Source: Neurospora intermedia (taxonomy: Eukaryota > Ascomycota > Sordariomycetes > Sordariales > Sordariaceae). Taken from it: a stretch of DNA of 64,000 bases. Of this stretch, positions 47,858 through 59,483 are shown in pieces. The notes beneath the pieces were generated by a model. The model worked only from the letters and a program-made list of their open reading frames with translations, was not told the origin of the DNA and did not search any database. The translations under genes and the position numbers were made by a program. The stretch lies in the NCBI GenBank assembly GCA_037102815.1, contig BTPP01000004.1, forward strand, positions 186,001 through 250,000, in the 5' to 3' direction. Position 1 is the first letter of the stretch. The number at the start of each line of letters is the position of its first letter.

Positions 47858-49105
47858 ATGCGCGCTACCGAACTCCTCGCCGGCGCCGCCGCCCTCCTCG
47901 CTTCCGGTGTATCCGCCGAGGCCTACCTCGGCTTCAACTCGGGCAACACCCTTCCCGACCGCGCAGCCAAGTTCAAGAAGGACTGGGTGCAAGAGTTCAC
48001 CACGGCCCAGAACCTCAAGAACTCCCCTGGCGTCTTCAACGCCGTCCGTCTCTACACCAACATCCAGGCCTACTCGCAAACCTCGGAGCCCATCGAGGCC
48101 TTTGAGGCCGCCATCGAGACCAACACCAAGATCCTGCTCGGTGTCTGGGCCTCGGGCACCAACACCATCGAGCCCGAGATCAAGGCTCTCCAGAACGGTA
48201 TCGCCAAGTACGGCAAGAAGCTGACGGACCTCATCATCGGCGCCTCCATCGGCTCCGAGGACCTGTACCGTGTCTCGGCCACGGGCATCCAGAACAAGTC
48301 GGGTGTCGGCGCGGGCCCCGCCGAGCTCGTCAAGTTCATTGCCGACTGGAAGAAGGCCTTCCAGGGCACCGCCATTGCCAACGTGCCCATCGGCCACGTC
48401 GACACGTGGGACTCGTGGACCAACGGTACCAACAAGCCCGTCATCGACGCGGTCGACTGGGTCGGTGTGGACGAGTACCCCTACTACGAGAACGGCAAGG
48501 GCAACAACATTGAGAACTCTGGATACTTGTTCGACCGCGCCTTTGATGCCATTCAGGGCGCCGTCGGCGGCAAGCCCATCTGGGTTACCGAGACGGGCTG
48601 GCCCTACGTCGGCCAGACGTGGGACCAGGCCGCGGCCACCATCAAGAACCAGCAGTACTACTGGCAGGAGGTTGGCTGCCGCAAGCTGTTCGGCAAGGTC
48701 CCCACTTTCTGGTACAACCTCCGTGACTCGAACCCGGACAACGAGATGAAGTTTGCTATCACCGACAACCTCTCCACCGAGCCCCACTTCGACCTCACCT
48801 GCCCCAAGACCTTCAAGACCACCCCCAAGGGCTCTTCTTCCAGCGCTTCTGCCACCTCTTCTGCCACCGGCACCGGTGTCTCGTCTCCTTCTAGCATGGA
48901 GTCTGGCTCCTCTTCTGGCTCCGGTTCCGGTTCTGGTTCGTCGGGCTCTGCTTCCTCCGGCACTGCCTCTTCTTCTGAGCCCGCTACCGTTACCGCCCCT
49001 GCTGAGACCGCGGTCGCTACTGGCTCTGCTACCTCCGTCAAGGGTGTGTCGGCCGCTGCCGTGGCTGGCATGACCCTTCTCGTTGGTGTCTTTGCTATGC
49101 TTTAA
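47858..49105 (+). CDS. GPI-anchored glucan endo-1,3-beta-glucosidase (GH17, EglC-like)
   Basis: A single exon of 415 residues. A signal peptide (about 1-20) leads to a GH17 TIM-barrel. Glu134 in IIGASIGSEDLYR is the acid/base position and Glu245 in IWVTETGWPY the nucleophile. FNAVRLYTNIQ and VDWVGVDEYPYY are further family blocks. After about residue 315 comes a Ser/Gly/Ala-rich linker, then a hydrophobic C-terminus (SAAAVAGMTLLVGVFAML), the classic GPI-attachment signal. It acts in the cell wall on beta-1,3-glucan. Codon usage is strongly C-biased (GCC, AAG, GAG) compared with its neighbours, indicating high expression. The promoter is long and pyrimidine-rich. Confidence 0.96.
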   Translation: MRATELLAGAAALLASGVSAEAYLGFNSGNTLPDRAAKFKKDWVQEFTTAQNLKNSPGVFNAVRLYTNIQAYSQTSEPIEAFEAAIETNTKILLGVWASGTNTIEPEIKALQNGIAKYGKKLTDLIIGASIGSEDLYRVSATGIQNKSGVGAGPAELVKFIADWKKAFQGTAIANVPIGHVDTWDSWTNGTNKPVIDAVDWVGVDEYPYYENGKGNNIENSGYLFDRAFDAIQGAVGGKPIWVTETGWPYVGQTWDQAAATIKNQQYYWQEVGCRKLFGKVPTFWYNLRDSNPDNEMKFAITDNLSTEPHFDLTCPKTFKTTPKGSSSSASATSSATGTGVSSPSSMESGSSSGSGSGSGSSGSASSGTASSSEPATVTAPAETAVATGSATSVKGVSAAAVAGMTLLVGVFAML

Positions 49106-50738
49106 GGAAAGAGGTGATTGATGTCAACAAATGATATAGATGGAATGTGTCAGGGAACTGAAGTTAAAGTTGGGATTGCATATAACTGGGCTAGGTCAGG
49201 TCATGTTAGTTAGGTAGACAACAAATAGAGAAAGGCGATTGCCAAGTTGGTTATCATGTTTTGTGTTTTGCATCTGTTTGCCTTGTGATGTTGGATATGC
49301 GCTTGCATTCGCTGTTGTTTGCTGTAGCTTGTCGTAGCTCGTAGACATCTGTAGAGACAATGAATGCATTCACTTTCATCAATCAGCGATAAACATCCCG
49401 CCCTTGCGTTCATGACACTCCCCCCATCAATGAACTGAATGACAAACAAGGTGATTCACCTTGGAACCACTAGCTCCATTCGTTCCCGGCGCCAAGTCCC
49501 GCCAGTTCAGTTGCCAACGGATGGACCCCCGGTGTTGCCGCTCTGCCGTTCTGCCGCCGCCGCTCCGCCCGCAACAACGCAACGCAGCGCCTATCAGTCA
49601 CAAGAAAGCGTCAGCTGCTTTCATCCCTTTCATCAGTGGCTCGCCCCCCGGCGTGGCTTGTCTTGTCAGTGCCCAGTGGCTGTCCGCCAGCCAACGCTTC
49701 ACACACACAAATGATGTTGGCGATTACACTAGGACGATCATCTCGACTAAAATCCAATAACGAAACAAACAGTGGAGAGCTGCCCATCTTTTTTGTACTA
49801 CGGGAGGGGGACGGTCAGATGTCCGTTGTTTGCGAATTTAACCGGGCTGCCTAGGGTCCCGGGGGGTAGGGGGGGGGGGGGGGAGGGGAGGTGATCAGGT
49901 TAAATGCAAGCATGGATGGATCAATGGCAGAGCACAGCACAGCAGGGAGGCAGGGAGGGTGAGGTGAGGTGTGGTGAGGTGTGGTGTGCTGAAACTTGAC
50001 ACTCAAAGCAAAGCCGAGGAGGGATGGACGGGATGCGCTCCCGCGGGTCGCTTGGGTGGTGAGGTGGTGGTGGCTGCACGATCAAAAAGCACCTTACAGG
50101 GTAGGTAGGGTCTGTTAGGTGTTGTCGGTTTTACTAACATCTTGGCTGCTACACTTTTAGGCGAACTGATAGTGGTGTGGTTAGGTGCAAACCCGACCAC
50201 TGCAGCGGCGCCGGCAGCAACTCCGTCATCCAGCGTATATCACCTGGGCCCGGTTACGTCATTGACCTACATCATAGGTACTAGCTGTAGGGTCCAGTCC
50301 TGGCACCTCCTCCCGAGACCCTGGCGACACCAACCTACCTACGCTACCTACCGCCCCCGGGGATTGATGATCAACAAAAAAAACCTTTACATCAACAAGT
50401 TTGGTTCTTATGCGCTTGTCGTTTGTTGCCAAGTCTGCAAGATAAATATTGGCAATCGAGGTCCTCCTGCAAAGTTTTCTTTTTTGTTTTTTTTTTTCCT
50501 TTTTGAACCATCGATATCTCTCTTACCTTTCCCAACGCATCTATCCGTCCATTCTTCACTGGAAATCCACATCCAGAACAACAACAACACCAACAACACC
50601 ATCCTAGAAATTTCCTATTTCAGACATCTCCATCCATCCATCCATCGCATACCACACACACAACACCCACCAGAGCCACGAAGCTCCATACCAACCAGCC
50701 AACCAACCAACCAACCAACCAACCAGACAAATCCCAAA
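49106..50738. other. Intergenic region and 5' leader
   Basis: Contains a G homopolymer region at about 49858-49893, GGTGAGGT repeats near 49959-49987, and (CCAA)n at about 50697-50724 just before the next start codon. An ORF runs in frame upstream of 50739 but its composition is that of a leader. Confidence 0.6.
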
Positions 50739-51920
50739 ATGTCAGCCCAACAACCAACCGAACGCCCTCAACCCCCCAAATCCGAAGGCTACCGACATGG
50801 CGGCACCGCCCCATCCTCCAAGCCCACCATCACCATGTCCTCCATGTCCCCTCACTACACCCTCCCCACCTCCAAAGCCGGAACCCCTCTCAACTCCGCC
50901 CCCGGCACGCCCGTCAGCGGCACCCTTCCCAGCCTCTCCAGCCTCTCCAGCCTTTCCGTCTCGGGAGGCTACCCAGTCCCGCCCCGCGGCCCAATCCGCA
51001 TGCTCTCCGAACACGCCGTCTCCGACACCCCACTTACCTCCGACCCGTACGGCGGCGCTCCCTCTGCCTCTGCTTCCGGCGGTGACTACATGTCCTACCG
51101 CCGTCCCACCAACGCCCAATCCCAACTCCCCACCGCCGAACTGCGAAGTAACCTCGCTGCCACTTCCGCTACTGCAGCCGCAATGGGCGCAAGCGGTGCC
51201 GGCGCATGGGGTTCCTCGCGCGGAATCATTGGTGGTTCCGGACCAGCCAATCCTCGAGAGGCAAGGGAGACGCAGTACGTTTCCTTGTCTGGGTCACGGA
51301 ACAATAGTAGTACGGCATTGAATGGGATGGTTTCTGGCCATACTACTGGACGGGGTCATCCCTTAAGCAGGGAGAACATGCAGCAGCAAAGCGAAGTCCA
51401 CCACACGGAAGGAGAACAGATGGCGCCGTATGGAGAAGGGGAGGTGGCGCGTGCTGTGGAGGGGCAGGCGCAGGCGAGAAAGAGGAATACCAATACCAAG
51501 AGACGGGATTCGATGGCGCAGGGGGGGGAAAAGCCGAACTTGAGTTTGGCGCAGTTGGGAGAAGGGGAAGGGGAAGGAGAAAAAGAGGGACAAGGAGAGG
51601 GAGAGAGTGATCACCATGGAAGAGAAAGGATGGGGAGCGCGAGTCAGAGGGAGGCTAGTGGTGAGAGGCATGGACGGGTGAGGGGGGAGGTCAGTCTGGA
51701 GCCTTCGGAGGCTGATTTGGAGAGGTAAGTCCTTGTTTTTTCCCCCCTCTGATGACATGTACAGGGATGATGACGACAGTGCTAACGGAAATGATGCCGA
51801 TACAGAAAAAGGATGCAGCAGTCTTGGAAGAGGGAGGAGATCAAGCAGGCGAGAAAAGCAGGAAAGGATGTCGATGGGACGAGCGGGTTGAGTGGAAGAC
51901 AGCCTAGGCCTGAAGTATAA
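50739..51920 (+). CDS. Low-complexity hypothetical protein (366 aa)
   Basis: Exons 50739-51724 and 51806-51920 are joined across an 81-nt intron (GTAAGT, GCTAAC, ACAG). The ATG in CAAAATGTCA has good context. The frame is open upstream to 50142, but that part reads as leader. The protein is Ser/Thr/Pro-rich at the start (LPSLSSLSSLSVSGG), Gly/Glu-rich in the middle (GEGEGEGEKEGQGEGE), and ends with a charged helical motif (RKRMQQSWKREEIKQARKAG) spanning the splice junction. No signal peptide or membrane helix. Likely intrinsically disordered; I do not recognise the family. Confidence 0.75.
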
Positions 51921-52272
51921 GGAGTGTCTGCCCTCAATGAGAGTGCGGTTGGAGGGGTGCTGTTTTGGTGTTGAAATCTTAGACTATTAGAGGGACGTTT
52001 TAGATGTGTGTGCGTTTTTATTTTCTTTTCTCATTCTAGATTGGTGTGTTTCAGATTATCGACAAAAGAGGTACACAGAAGACGGTTGTAAGATACGGTA
52101 GAAAGAGAGGATATTCATGTCACAATTTACATTCGACTACTGTACCCAACCCATCGCGATGAGACAAATGACGTGGAAATAGGCTGGTTCATGGTTTGCA
52201 ATGTCTTCCCATCACCTGTCATCCCTTCGAACCCTCTGGCCATGGCTGCCAAGAACATTCAGTTGAGCCGTC
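51921..52272. other. Spacer between convergent genes
   Basis: 3' regions of both neighbours; nothing else seen. Confidence 0.5.
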
Positions 52273-54544
52273 TCATAGATGTGGCAGTACCTCTAGCCAG
52301 CTGGGCATGACAAAGACGCCGTATGGCATGTGTTGGAGGCTGATGAACGACTCCATGATAAGGTAAAGCCTGGCAGCGGACAATGCTCCGGCCATGACGC
52401 TAAAAAAAACATTCGCGACATGTTGGCAGCTTGTCTTCAGGTACCATCGTATTTTCATATTGGAGGGAATAAGGAGTTTTCCGCTTTCGACGCACATCCT
52501 CAACTCTTCAGGGCCGATTTTGGATGCCAGAAAACTGTTCAAGTATAATGCAGGTATGATAGTTATAATGATCATACTGCTCACGTTCCATAAGGTCCTC
52601 TCGAATTGGGTCGGAAATACGGAATTCCAAGCAGCCAAGTGGATCCCGCCATTCAAGAAGCTGAAAATGATAACGCATGACGCATCGAAGCGGGTGAGAC
52701 CATCGAGGCCTTCGAAGTGCATTGAGAACCAGGAGTTGATGGTATTCACAAACATAGTTCCGGTGAGTGGGATCGAACGGTTAATGTCCATCACCCAATC
52801 GCTTCTCACTGCACCTCGATTATGTGCGTAGGTTGTGGTGGTCTCTCTGTCGAAATCTGGCGGGCTTTCAGGGGGTATTGAGGTTTCAACTAGAGGATCA
52901 TGGTAAAAGGCGGTGCGGTAAAGGCGATCGGGGTATCGACAACGCTTCTGATTCGGAATCACCTTTGCACAATTTACGTAAGGCTCAGGGTCTTGTATGG
53001 TCCTGTTGTCAAGCAGAGTAATGTGTCTGATGACTCTTGCCGCTCTGATTTTATCCGCTGGTGAAAAGAAGATTCTGCGTCTCGCAAAGGTCATGAATCT
53101 GACCGCATGTGCCCTTCGGATGGATGCCAACCTATCGTATTTGACCGGCAATGAAAACATCTTGGCGTAGCTCATACCGCAAGGAAGCACGATTCCGTCC
53201 GCCTTGTCGCCATCAAGGCAAAGTTCCGAGAAATGGTCGGTAGGTTCGATCCAAGTGACTTTTCTCATTTTCCCTTCAGAATCGATGAAAGGTTTTAAGC
53301 GGGGGAAACCCTTTTCATCGGAGGGGGGCATGGTTTCGGGATCGGCCCTGACCGCAAGCATTGACGACTCGTTTTCGGGTGTTCGTTGAGGGTATAAGCA
53401 AGTCATGATATTTTGTGCCTCACAGAACTGTTCTTGGACCATCAAAGCAAGTGCATCCGCAAAGGCATCTGTAGGAATATAAACTGGGCGCGAAATATCG
53501 GCGGGTTTCTGTGACAACCGAGGTCAGATGATGGAACAATACCAGCAAGGAAGAAGGAATGCATGAAAACCAAGTATCAGCTGCGAAAAAAAGAAAAACA
53601 CAACTCACAGAAAACCACGCAATGTACAACAGCACTGCGAAAGTAGCGTGTACGAATGTATGAATTTCCAAGAGCGATATCGGCAGATTATGAGTTTTCC
53701 GAATGATGCACTGGAGCACCATCCAAGACAGTTGCACCATGACCAGTAACTTCTGGAAACCGTTCGATTTGTTTTTATCCTCGACATCCGAAGCATGGGG
53801 GAGCAGTAAATTCAAGTGGCCAAGCTGCGCGAGTAGACGAATGCCGTCTGGTGATAGAGCAAGGTCTTCTGGGAGAGCTCCCTTGTAAGAGGACCGGAAG
53901 TAAGTTGACTCAGATGGGCGAATATCTGTGATCGAGACACGAAAGCCACCCATGACAGCAAAGTAACAAAAGTCCATAGTGATCATGTCCTGAAATTGGA
54001 AATGTTAGCAGCTGCTAACCAGACCAGGAAGCATGACTGCGTGGGCAGTATGTACACTTATAAGACGCACCTCGTTCAGCTTTGTTTTGCTTTCCTCTGA
54101 CCTCTCTCGTACCTTCTCCTTCAAGTCTCTCTGGAGGGCCTTTACAAGTCTCCTCTCCCGGATTGCAGTGATCAAGACTGCTTCAGGGGTGATCAAAGTC
54201 TCACAGGCCATAGTAATCTTCACCTTCAATAGCCCAAATTTATGCCAAAGAGTTTTCATAAGCATGCCGCGGAATGGCTCTCCTTCCCAAGTCGGTATTT
54301 TGGGATGAATTGCGGTATAAATGCAAGCAACCATCGTAAGCAGGCAACTAAACAGTATGTCACCAGTGCCTCTAGTGTTAGGTGAAGCCACCCATGGTGG
54401 AGCAATTGCCGTCGAGAGAAAATCCGTGTCGTTTTGGTGGATGCGGATGATGTCGTGGGTGCCAGTGTTATCCTGGGTCTCCCCATCGCCTCCAAGTACA
54501 GTAGGTATAATGAAGAGGAAAGTGATGATATAAAGGGCAGACAT
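52273..54544 (-). CDS. Fungal multi-pass integral membrane protein (696 aa)
   Basis: Exons 54544-54071, 53989-53609 and 53508-52273 join in frame (GTGCGT and GTGAGT donors, YAG acceptors). A signal-like hydrophobic N-terminus (LYIITFLFIIPTVLG) is followed by PNTRGTGDILFSCLLTMVACIYTAIHPKIP, the hallmark start of a large uncharacterised ascomycete and basidiomycete membrane-protein family. Further helices include TFVHATFAVLLYIAWFS and several near the C-terminus (SSMIIITIIPALYL, VFFSVMAGALSAARLYLI). A soluble charged segment lies between. Function unknown. The final codons overlap the dispersed TACCTCTAG word (52288-52296). Confidence 0.88.
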
Positions 54545-56528
54545 AATGTGAGATTCGGCAGGATGAGCTGCTTATAGTTTGCAGCAGCGCGGAAAGTGAT
54601 CGTGGATTCTGGCTATTCGCGTGTTCAGTTGTGCAAGCGTTGAAGTCGACGAGCTGAGTCAATCACTCCGATCCACCGGCTAGCCACTCTTTTAATACAA
54701 CACAGCAGTCGTTACTCTGGTGTACGTCTTAGCCTGACCTCGTAGTGTACGCCATTCTGTGGAGAGCAGGGCGTGGTGCCCTGGACACGTCAATAGCAAA
54801 TCACTGCTCGGCCGCAAAGACTTGAATCAGTCCCCAAACTCGGGAACTGAGCCAGCAGTCGGTTTGGGGTGATAGGGGTGTGCGAATTCTTGTGATTGGA
54901 GACTTACGCTGTTAACCGATGCATTGGTGGATTGGCAAATTGTTGACAGCCGCGATGGCTACCAGTGAGATACAATGACTAGACGCCATCACATCTTGGC
55001 GTGGGGAGCTGCACACAGCCTTGTTGACCAGCGTCTGGATGAGCGAATCAGGGCGTTGGCTTTCTTCGGGAGGTGGTTACCTGGAAACGAGGGAACCGTA
55101 TTGTTGTTGATGGTGCATATGTATTGAGGCCCGAGTCAGGTTGATTTTCGTTTTTTACCGAGTGGCGTCGAGTGATGAACAGAGAGGGCTCGAGGCTGCG
55201 GGGGAATGGGCGTGAATTGTCGAATCATCGGTCAGACTCAGGCATGATGAGAAAGTGTGAGGATCATGGAGCCTGCTTCTCGCCCTTGTCAGTCTTGCTG
55301 CAATCATGCTGCTCGGTTACCCACTGCTTGCCTGCTTCAAAGTTTCATGTTAGGGCCATCCGGATATTGCACAAACTTAGCTGGCCTGGGAAGTTCATGG
55401 TTGGGCTCAGTACCGATAAATCCAAATGGCCGAGGTCGACTGACGAAGGTGCAAAGTGCAGTGGTGGTGTTGTGGGTGTGGAAAGGCGACCGACAGCCGA
55501 CAAAGAGCTTTTTGTCAAGTCTACAAAATGACGGCACGAGGGAGTCTCTGGTCGGCGAACTCAGCGGCAACAATTCGACGAGTCCCGATCATACGCAATG
55601 GTTGACAGTATGATTCACCGAGCCGCTGTTGCGTCGCCATCCATTGCCCAATGGGATAGAAGTGACGCGAAAAGAGTTGCGGTACCAGCTGAGTGGACGT
55701 GTGTGAAGGTGGGAGCCGAACAAAAATTGACTGGTCGCCGGTCGAGATTTGGGGGCCGCCGGGGGCCAGGACGAGAGGTTCACATCTGGGGAAATGCATC
55801 CAACGAGTTAGCAGCGCTTCCTGGACATGATTGGCCGCAACAAGGAACACAAAACTTCATAGACGCTGTCGACGATGGAAGAGAATGGTAACAAGACAGC
55901 ATGTCTGGGTGACGGCATGAATTCGGTGGTGGAGGCGTCTCAATTTCCAGTGCTGTCCAGTATGCGCGTCTGCCTAAAAACCAATCGCGATGGAAGTGAG
56001 AGAAGTCGTTTGGTTTACCCACGATAGAAAGTGCCACTGGTGTAAGTGCGAGGGGTGCTTGTCACCGGGTCTTGGGCAGAGGGTTATGTATGAAGGAGAC
56101 GCTACCAGTCATCATCGTGATTGACTTCAAGGGTTGTTCGTGGAAGAATGCATGGACCATATCTCGGCACTTTTTCACACTGGTGGTCTCCCGCCCCATG
56201 CTCGAGTCAAGTGGTGGGCGTTGAATCTCGAGTCTTCCTGAAAGGTCTTTCGGAAATCCATCAGTTACCTTCACAATTAGAATTATGGTCCTCAACTTCC
56301 TGGCTATGACACCCATCACAACTCGACTCCAGCATCGCCGTGTTTCGGGCCTTGGCAATGTCACTCTCTTGTGATACCACGCTGACAACGTTCCCCCCGG
56401 TCCGTGCTTACCGCCCACGACCTGGGAAAGAGGAACTTTTCGATTCGCATCGACAGGCAGACCACAAACCATCGTTAAGACCTCAAAGCTTAACGCAGTC
56501 CAGCGCATTTGCTTTCAAGTTGCTCATC
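54545..56528. other. Intergenic region before the tandem array
   Basis: About 2 kb. ORFs of 60-150 codons on both strands show no family features or splice logic and none resembles the array genes. Probably regulatory plus neutral sequence. Confidence 0.5.
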
Positions 56529-57198
56529 ATGCCTACCCTTGAGGATGAAGAGGTCATTACGGCAATTGCCACCGCGCCTTCTTCTACCGTTCGCAGTGTC
56601 TTGCGTGCACTCTGTGCCAATAACGACAACAAGCGGCTGATAGGCAAGATGCTCTCAGGGCTTCCGGTTACCTACGAGCAGGTGGAACAGAACATCACCA
56701 AGAAACGGAAAGCGGTGCACCAGGAAATCTGCGTTCAGTGCGGCTGTACCTTTGAACAGGGCGATGAGTCCTTGAGCTGTCGGCATCATCCATGTGAGTC
56801 CCTATGACCAACCGGTTCATGGATCAGTGGAACTGATACCGCCCTGCGTCTTGTACCTAGATGACATGGAACTCGACGACTCCGATGACAAATGGTGCGA
56901 CTGGCCGGAACATATGGAAATAGAAGACACTCCTAATAACCGTGATTTGAATCCCGATGGCTTCACCTTCCCTTGCTGCGGAGAGCCCGGGTCGAGGGCT
57001 CACAAGGGGTGCACGATTGGAAAACACCGAGCTGCAGATGGGAAGCGGGGCAGGTATCAGCCCTCGAAGACCAAGAGCGGTATACTCGCGGCGCTTGAGG
57101 AGTTAGAGGCCAAAGAGAGAAAGGAGAGAGCCGAAAACTGGGTCCCCAAGAGAGATGGCGTTCATGTCTTTGCGTCGCGACCTAGAGGTAGAAATTGA
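56529..57198 (+). CDS. CHORD-like Cys/His array protein, copy 1
   Basis: Exons 56529-56793 and 56861-57198 (GTGAGT donor, CCTAG acceptor, phase 1) give 200 residues. The N-terminal module contains ITAIATAPSSTVRSVLRALC, then KKRKA as a possible nuclear signal. The first half of the array is CVQC-x12-C-x2-H, ending SCRHHP. After the intron come YDMELDDSDDKW, the NPDGFTFPCC block, and GCTIGKHRAADGKRG. The eight Cys/His fit two zinc ions as in CHORD domains (inference). The C-terminus is charged and ends RPRGRN, where codons CCT AGA GGT are the dispersed CTAGAGGTA word. There is no signal peptide or membrane segment. First of six head-to-tail paralogues. Function unknown. Confidence 0.85.
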
Positions 57199-57508
57199 CC
57201 TTTCGGAAACACGCTGTCATCATTTCAAATGACCGATGTTCCTACCAGCAAAGCGGCATGCGGGGTAGGTAGTCTACAAGGACACGAGCCCTAATGCACG
57301 CCGCTAGGGCTCGCCTACTTCATGCAAGTCTTGCGGACAAGTCTGAAAACTTCCGAGCCCACGAACGCATGTTATAATACTTCCAACATCTCGACACCTC
57401 CAAATCCAGACTCTGGCACCTTTTTGGTTAATATTTCTTGTTCCCAAATTTCCAGCATCGATTCCCGAATTCTAACCACCCTTGAAAGCGGCAATCATCA
57501 GACCCAAG
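57199..57508. other. Spacer / promoter of array copy 2
   Basis: About 310 bases between copies 1 and 2; no shared motif recognised. Confidence 0.4.
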
Positions 57509-58406
57509 ATGCCTCCGGCTCCCGCTCCGGCTCCGACTCCCGCTCGGCGGCAAATCCCCGAAGAGCTCAAGAATGTTTACCTGATGATGGCCATCCAAGA
57601 AGCGCCCAAGTCCACCATCCGGACTATTCTCCGCGCTCTCTGCGGAGATGCGGACTACAAGGCACGAATCATGACTCTCATGTTCAACAAAAAGCTCCCA
57701 CTTAAACCCGAAGCCATCACCACGGCAGCTGAGGCCTCCACCAGCGCTTTGGCTAGGTCCATACAAATCAACAACATTTTGTAAAATGATTGGCTTGTGC
57801 CGATTTGCTGCGGATGCTCTTGACGATCCCGAACGAATATGCCCAGCCGCAATCACAACAGCAACAGCAGCCGCCGCTCAGGATCAAGAAAGAGAAAGGC
57901 TTCCAACACGGAGATCTGCATCCAATGTGACGAGCCCTTCGAAGAGGGAGACAAGAGCGTCATGTAACGTGCAGGCATCATCTGTGTGAGTCTGACACAC
58001 CCAGTGATCAGTCCAGAACAAGTAAGATACGAGACTAACGCGACTTCTACGCACAACAGTTGATATGGAACTAGACGAAGACGACGAGACTTGGCTCGAG
58101 ATGCCTATTTTTTCAGAGGAGATAGCGGATACTCCGTTCTGCCGCAAGGAAAACCCACAGGGCTTTGTCTTCCCTTGCTGCGGCACAAAGGGAAGTCGAA
58201 GCAGGGTGAATAGAGGATGCACGATGGGGAGACATCGGGCGGCGGATGGGAATAGGACCAAATATTCCGGGGATATAAAGGAGAGTTCCAGCGAGGAGGA
58301 GGAGGACGATGACGAAGAGTCGGACGAGGATAATGACAACCTGGAGGAAGGAGTTGAGCGTAAAGAGAAGAACGGGGACAAGAGCGAAAAGGGTGACGGA
58401 AAGTGA
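57509..58406 (+). pseudogene. CHORD-like array protein, copy 2, apparently frameshifted
   Basis: ATG at 57509 starts a Pro/Ala-rich leader, then MMAIQEAPKSTIRTILRALC, the family N-terminal module. Between 57757 and 57846 the frame hits stops; a weak intron (GTCCAT donor, CCCAG acceptor) would keep phase, though no other copy has one there. ICIQCDEPFEEGDKS follows normally, but TAA at 57965 interrupts before the expected Cys. The family C-x2-H block (TGC AGG CAT CAT, 57970-57981) is present in another frame, directly before the usual GTGAGT donor (57986). The last exon (58060-58406) is intact: FDMELDEDDE, NPQGFVFPCC, RGCTMGRHRAADG and an acidic SSSEEEEDDDEE tail. Either a recent pseudogene, a sequence error, or unusual splicing. 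Confidence 0.7.
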
Positions 58407-58788
58407 TGGTTTCGTTGAGATTCAGGACCTACAAAGACAAGGCATTGTTTGGTGGCAGTATTGGCGGGGAGATACACATGAAGGATTCGAGGAGATGGAC
58501 GAACCACTTAATTGGTAATGATTTGCGTTGTGTTGTCGTTCAATGACTTTGATCCTGTACACTGGTCGAGATGGGTGACCAAGGGTTAGGGTGGAAAGGA
58601 AGCAAGTGATGTGGGGCCACCCGAGCCGCCTATCGATAGGATACCACCCTTCACTGCCCGGGTTCCAAGCGGGAGGCTAGAGGCTCTCTGTCCCACCAAT
58701 CACCAGATGTTGACAAGTCTGTCCTTTTTTAACGACATTCCCATATAACAACAACGTTACTACGTTTCTTCAATTGCTGTCTTCATTC
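58407..58788. promoter_or_regulatory. Spacer with a shared TTAGGG-type motif upstream of copy 3
   Basis: GTGACCAAGGGTTAGGGT occurs at 58575-58592, about 200 bases before the copy 3 start, and again exactly at 59561-59578 beyond copy 3. It contains a telomere-like TTAGGG unit. It could be a factor-binding site or a remnant of the tandem duplication. Confidence 0.45.
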
Positions 58789-59483
58789 ATGCCTCCCCTA
58801 CACCTACCAACGCTCAACAACGAGCAGCTTCTGAACGCTATCGCCTTGGCGCCCGAAGACACTGTCCGCGCCGTTCTCCGCGCTCTCACAGCAGATGACG
58901 TCTTCAAGTCACGCATTGCGACACTCATGGCCAAGCTGCCACTTAGACCTGCGACCACAGCAGCAGAAAACAGTGGCGAGTCGAATGATGCTTCAAAGAA
59001 ACGGAAGGCTGCCACTGCGCAAATATGCATCCAATGCGACGAACTCTTTGAGGAGGGCGATACCTCCGAAACGTGCTCGTATCATCCTTGTAAGCTACCC
59101 CCCAACGGGCGCATGATCGCCCTTGATACCCACTCCCCATAAAACAGTACCTACGTACCCCAATAGCATAGACAGACATTTGACTAAGAATGGAACTCTC
59201 CTTAGACGACATGGAATTAGATACGGACGCACCCGGTTGGATTGAATGGCCTCGTCGAGGAGTCCAAGATACTGAGATTATGCGAAGGGAAAACCCTGAT
59301 GGGTTCGTTTACCCCTGTTGCGAAGCACTGGGCAGTGAGGGACATGTGGGTTGTACGATAGGTAGACATAGGGCTGCGGATGGAAAGAGGGGGAAGTTCC
59401 CGGGGAGCGATGATGAGAGTTCTAGTGAGGAGGAGGAAAAAGAGACGGAAGAAGATGAAGATGAGAATGATGGGGGCAAGTGA
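58789..59483 (+). CDS. CHORD-like Cys/His array protein, copy 3
   Basis: Exons 58789-59089 and 59206-59483 (GTAAGC donor, GACTAAG branch, CTTAG acceptor, phase 1) give 192 residues. The N-terminal module reads LLNAIALAPEDTVRAVLRAL and ATLMAKLPLR, followed by KKRKA. The array is ICIQCDELFEEGDTSETCSYH, then YDMELDTD, NPDGFVYPCC and GCTIGRHRAADGKRG. The C-terminus is acidic (SSSEEEEKETEEDEDEND). It is the cleanest, most canonical member and closest to copies 1 and 2. A nuclear, zinc-binding, acidic-tailed protein is inferred; no family name is known to me. Confidence 0.88.
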
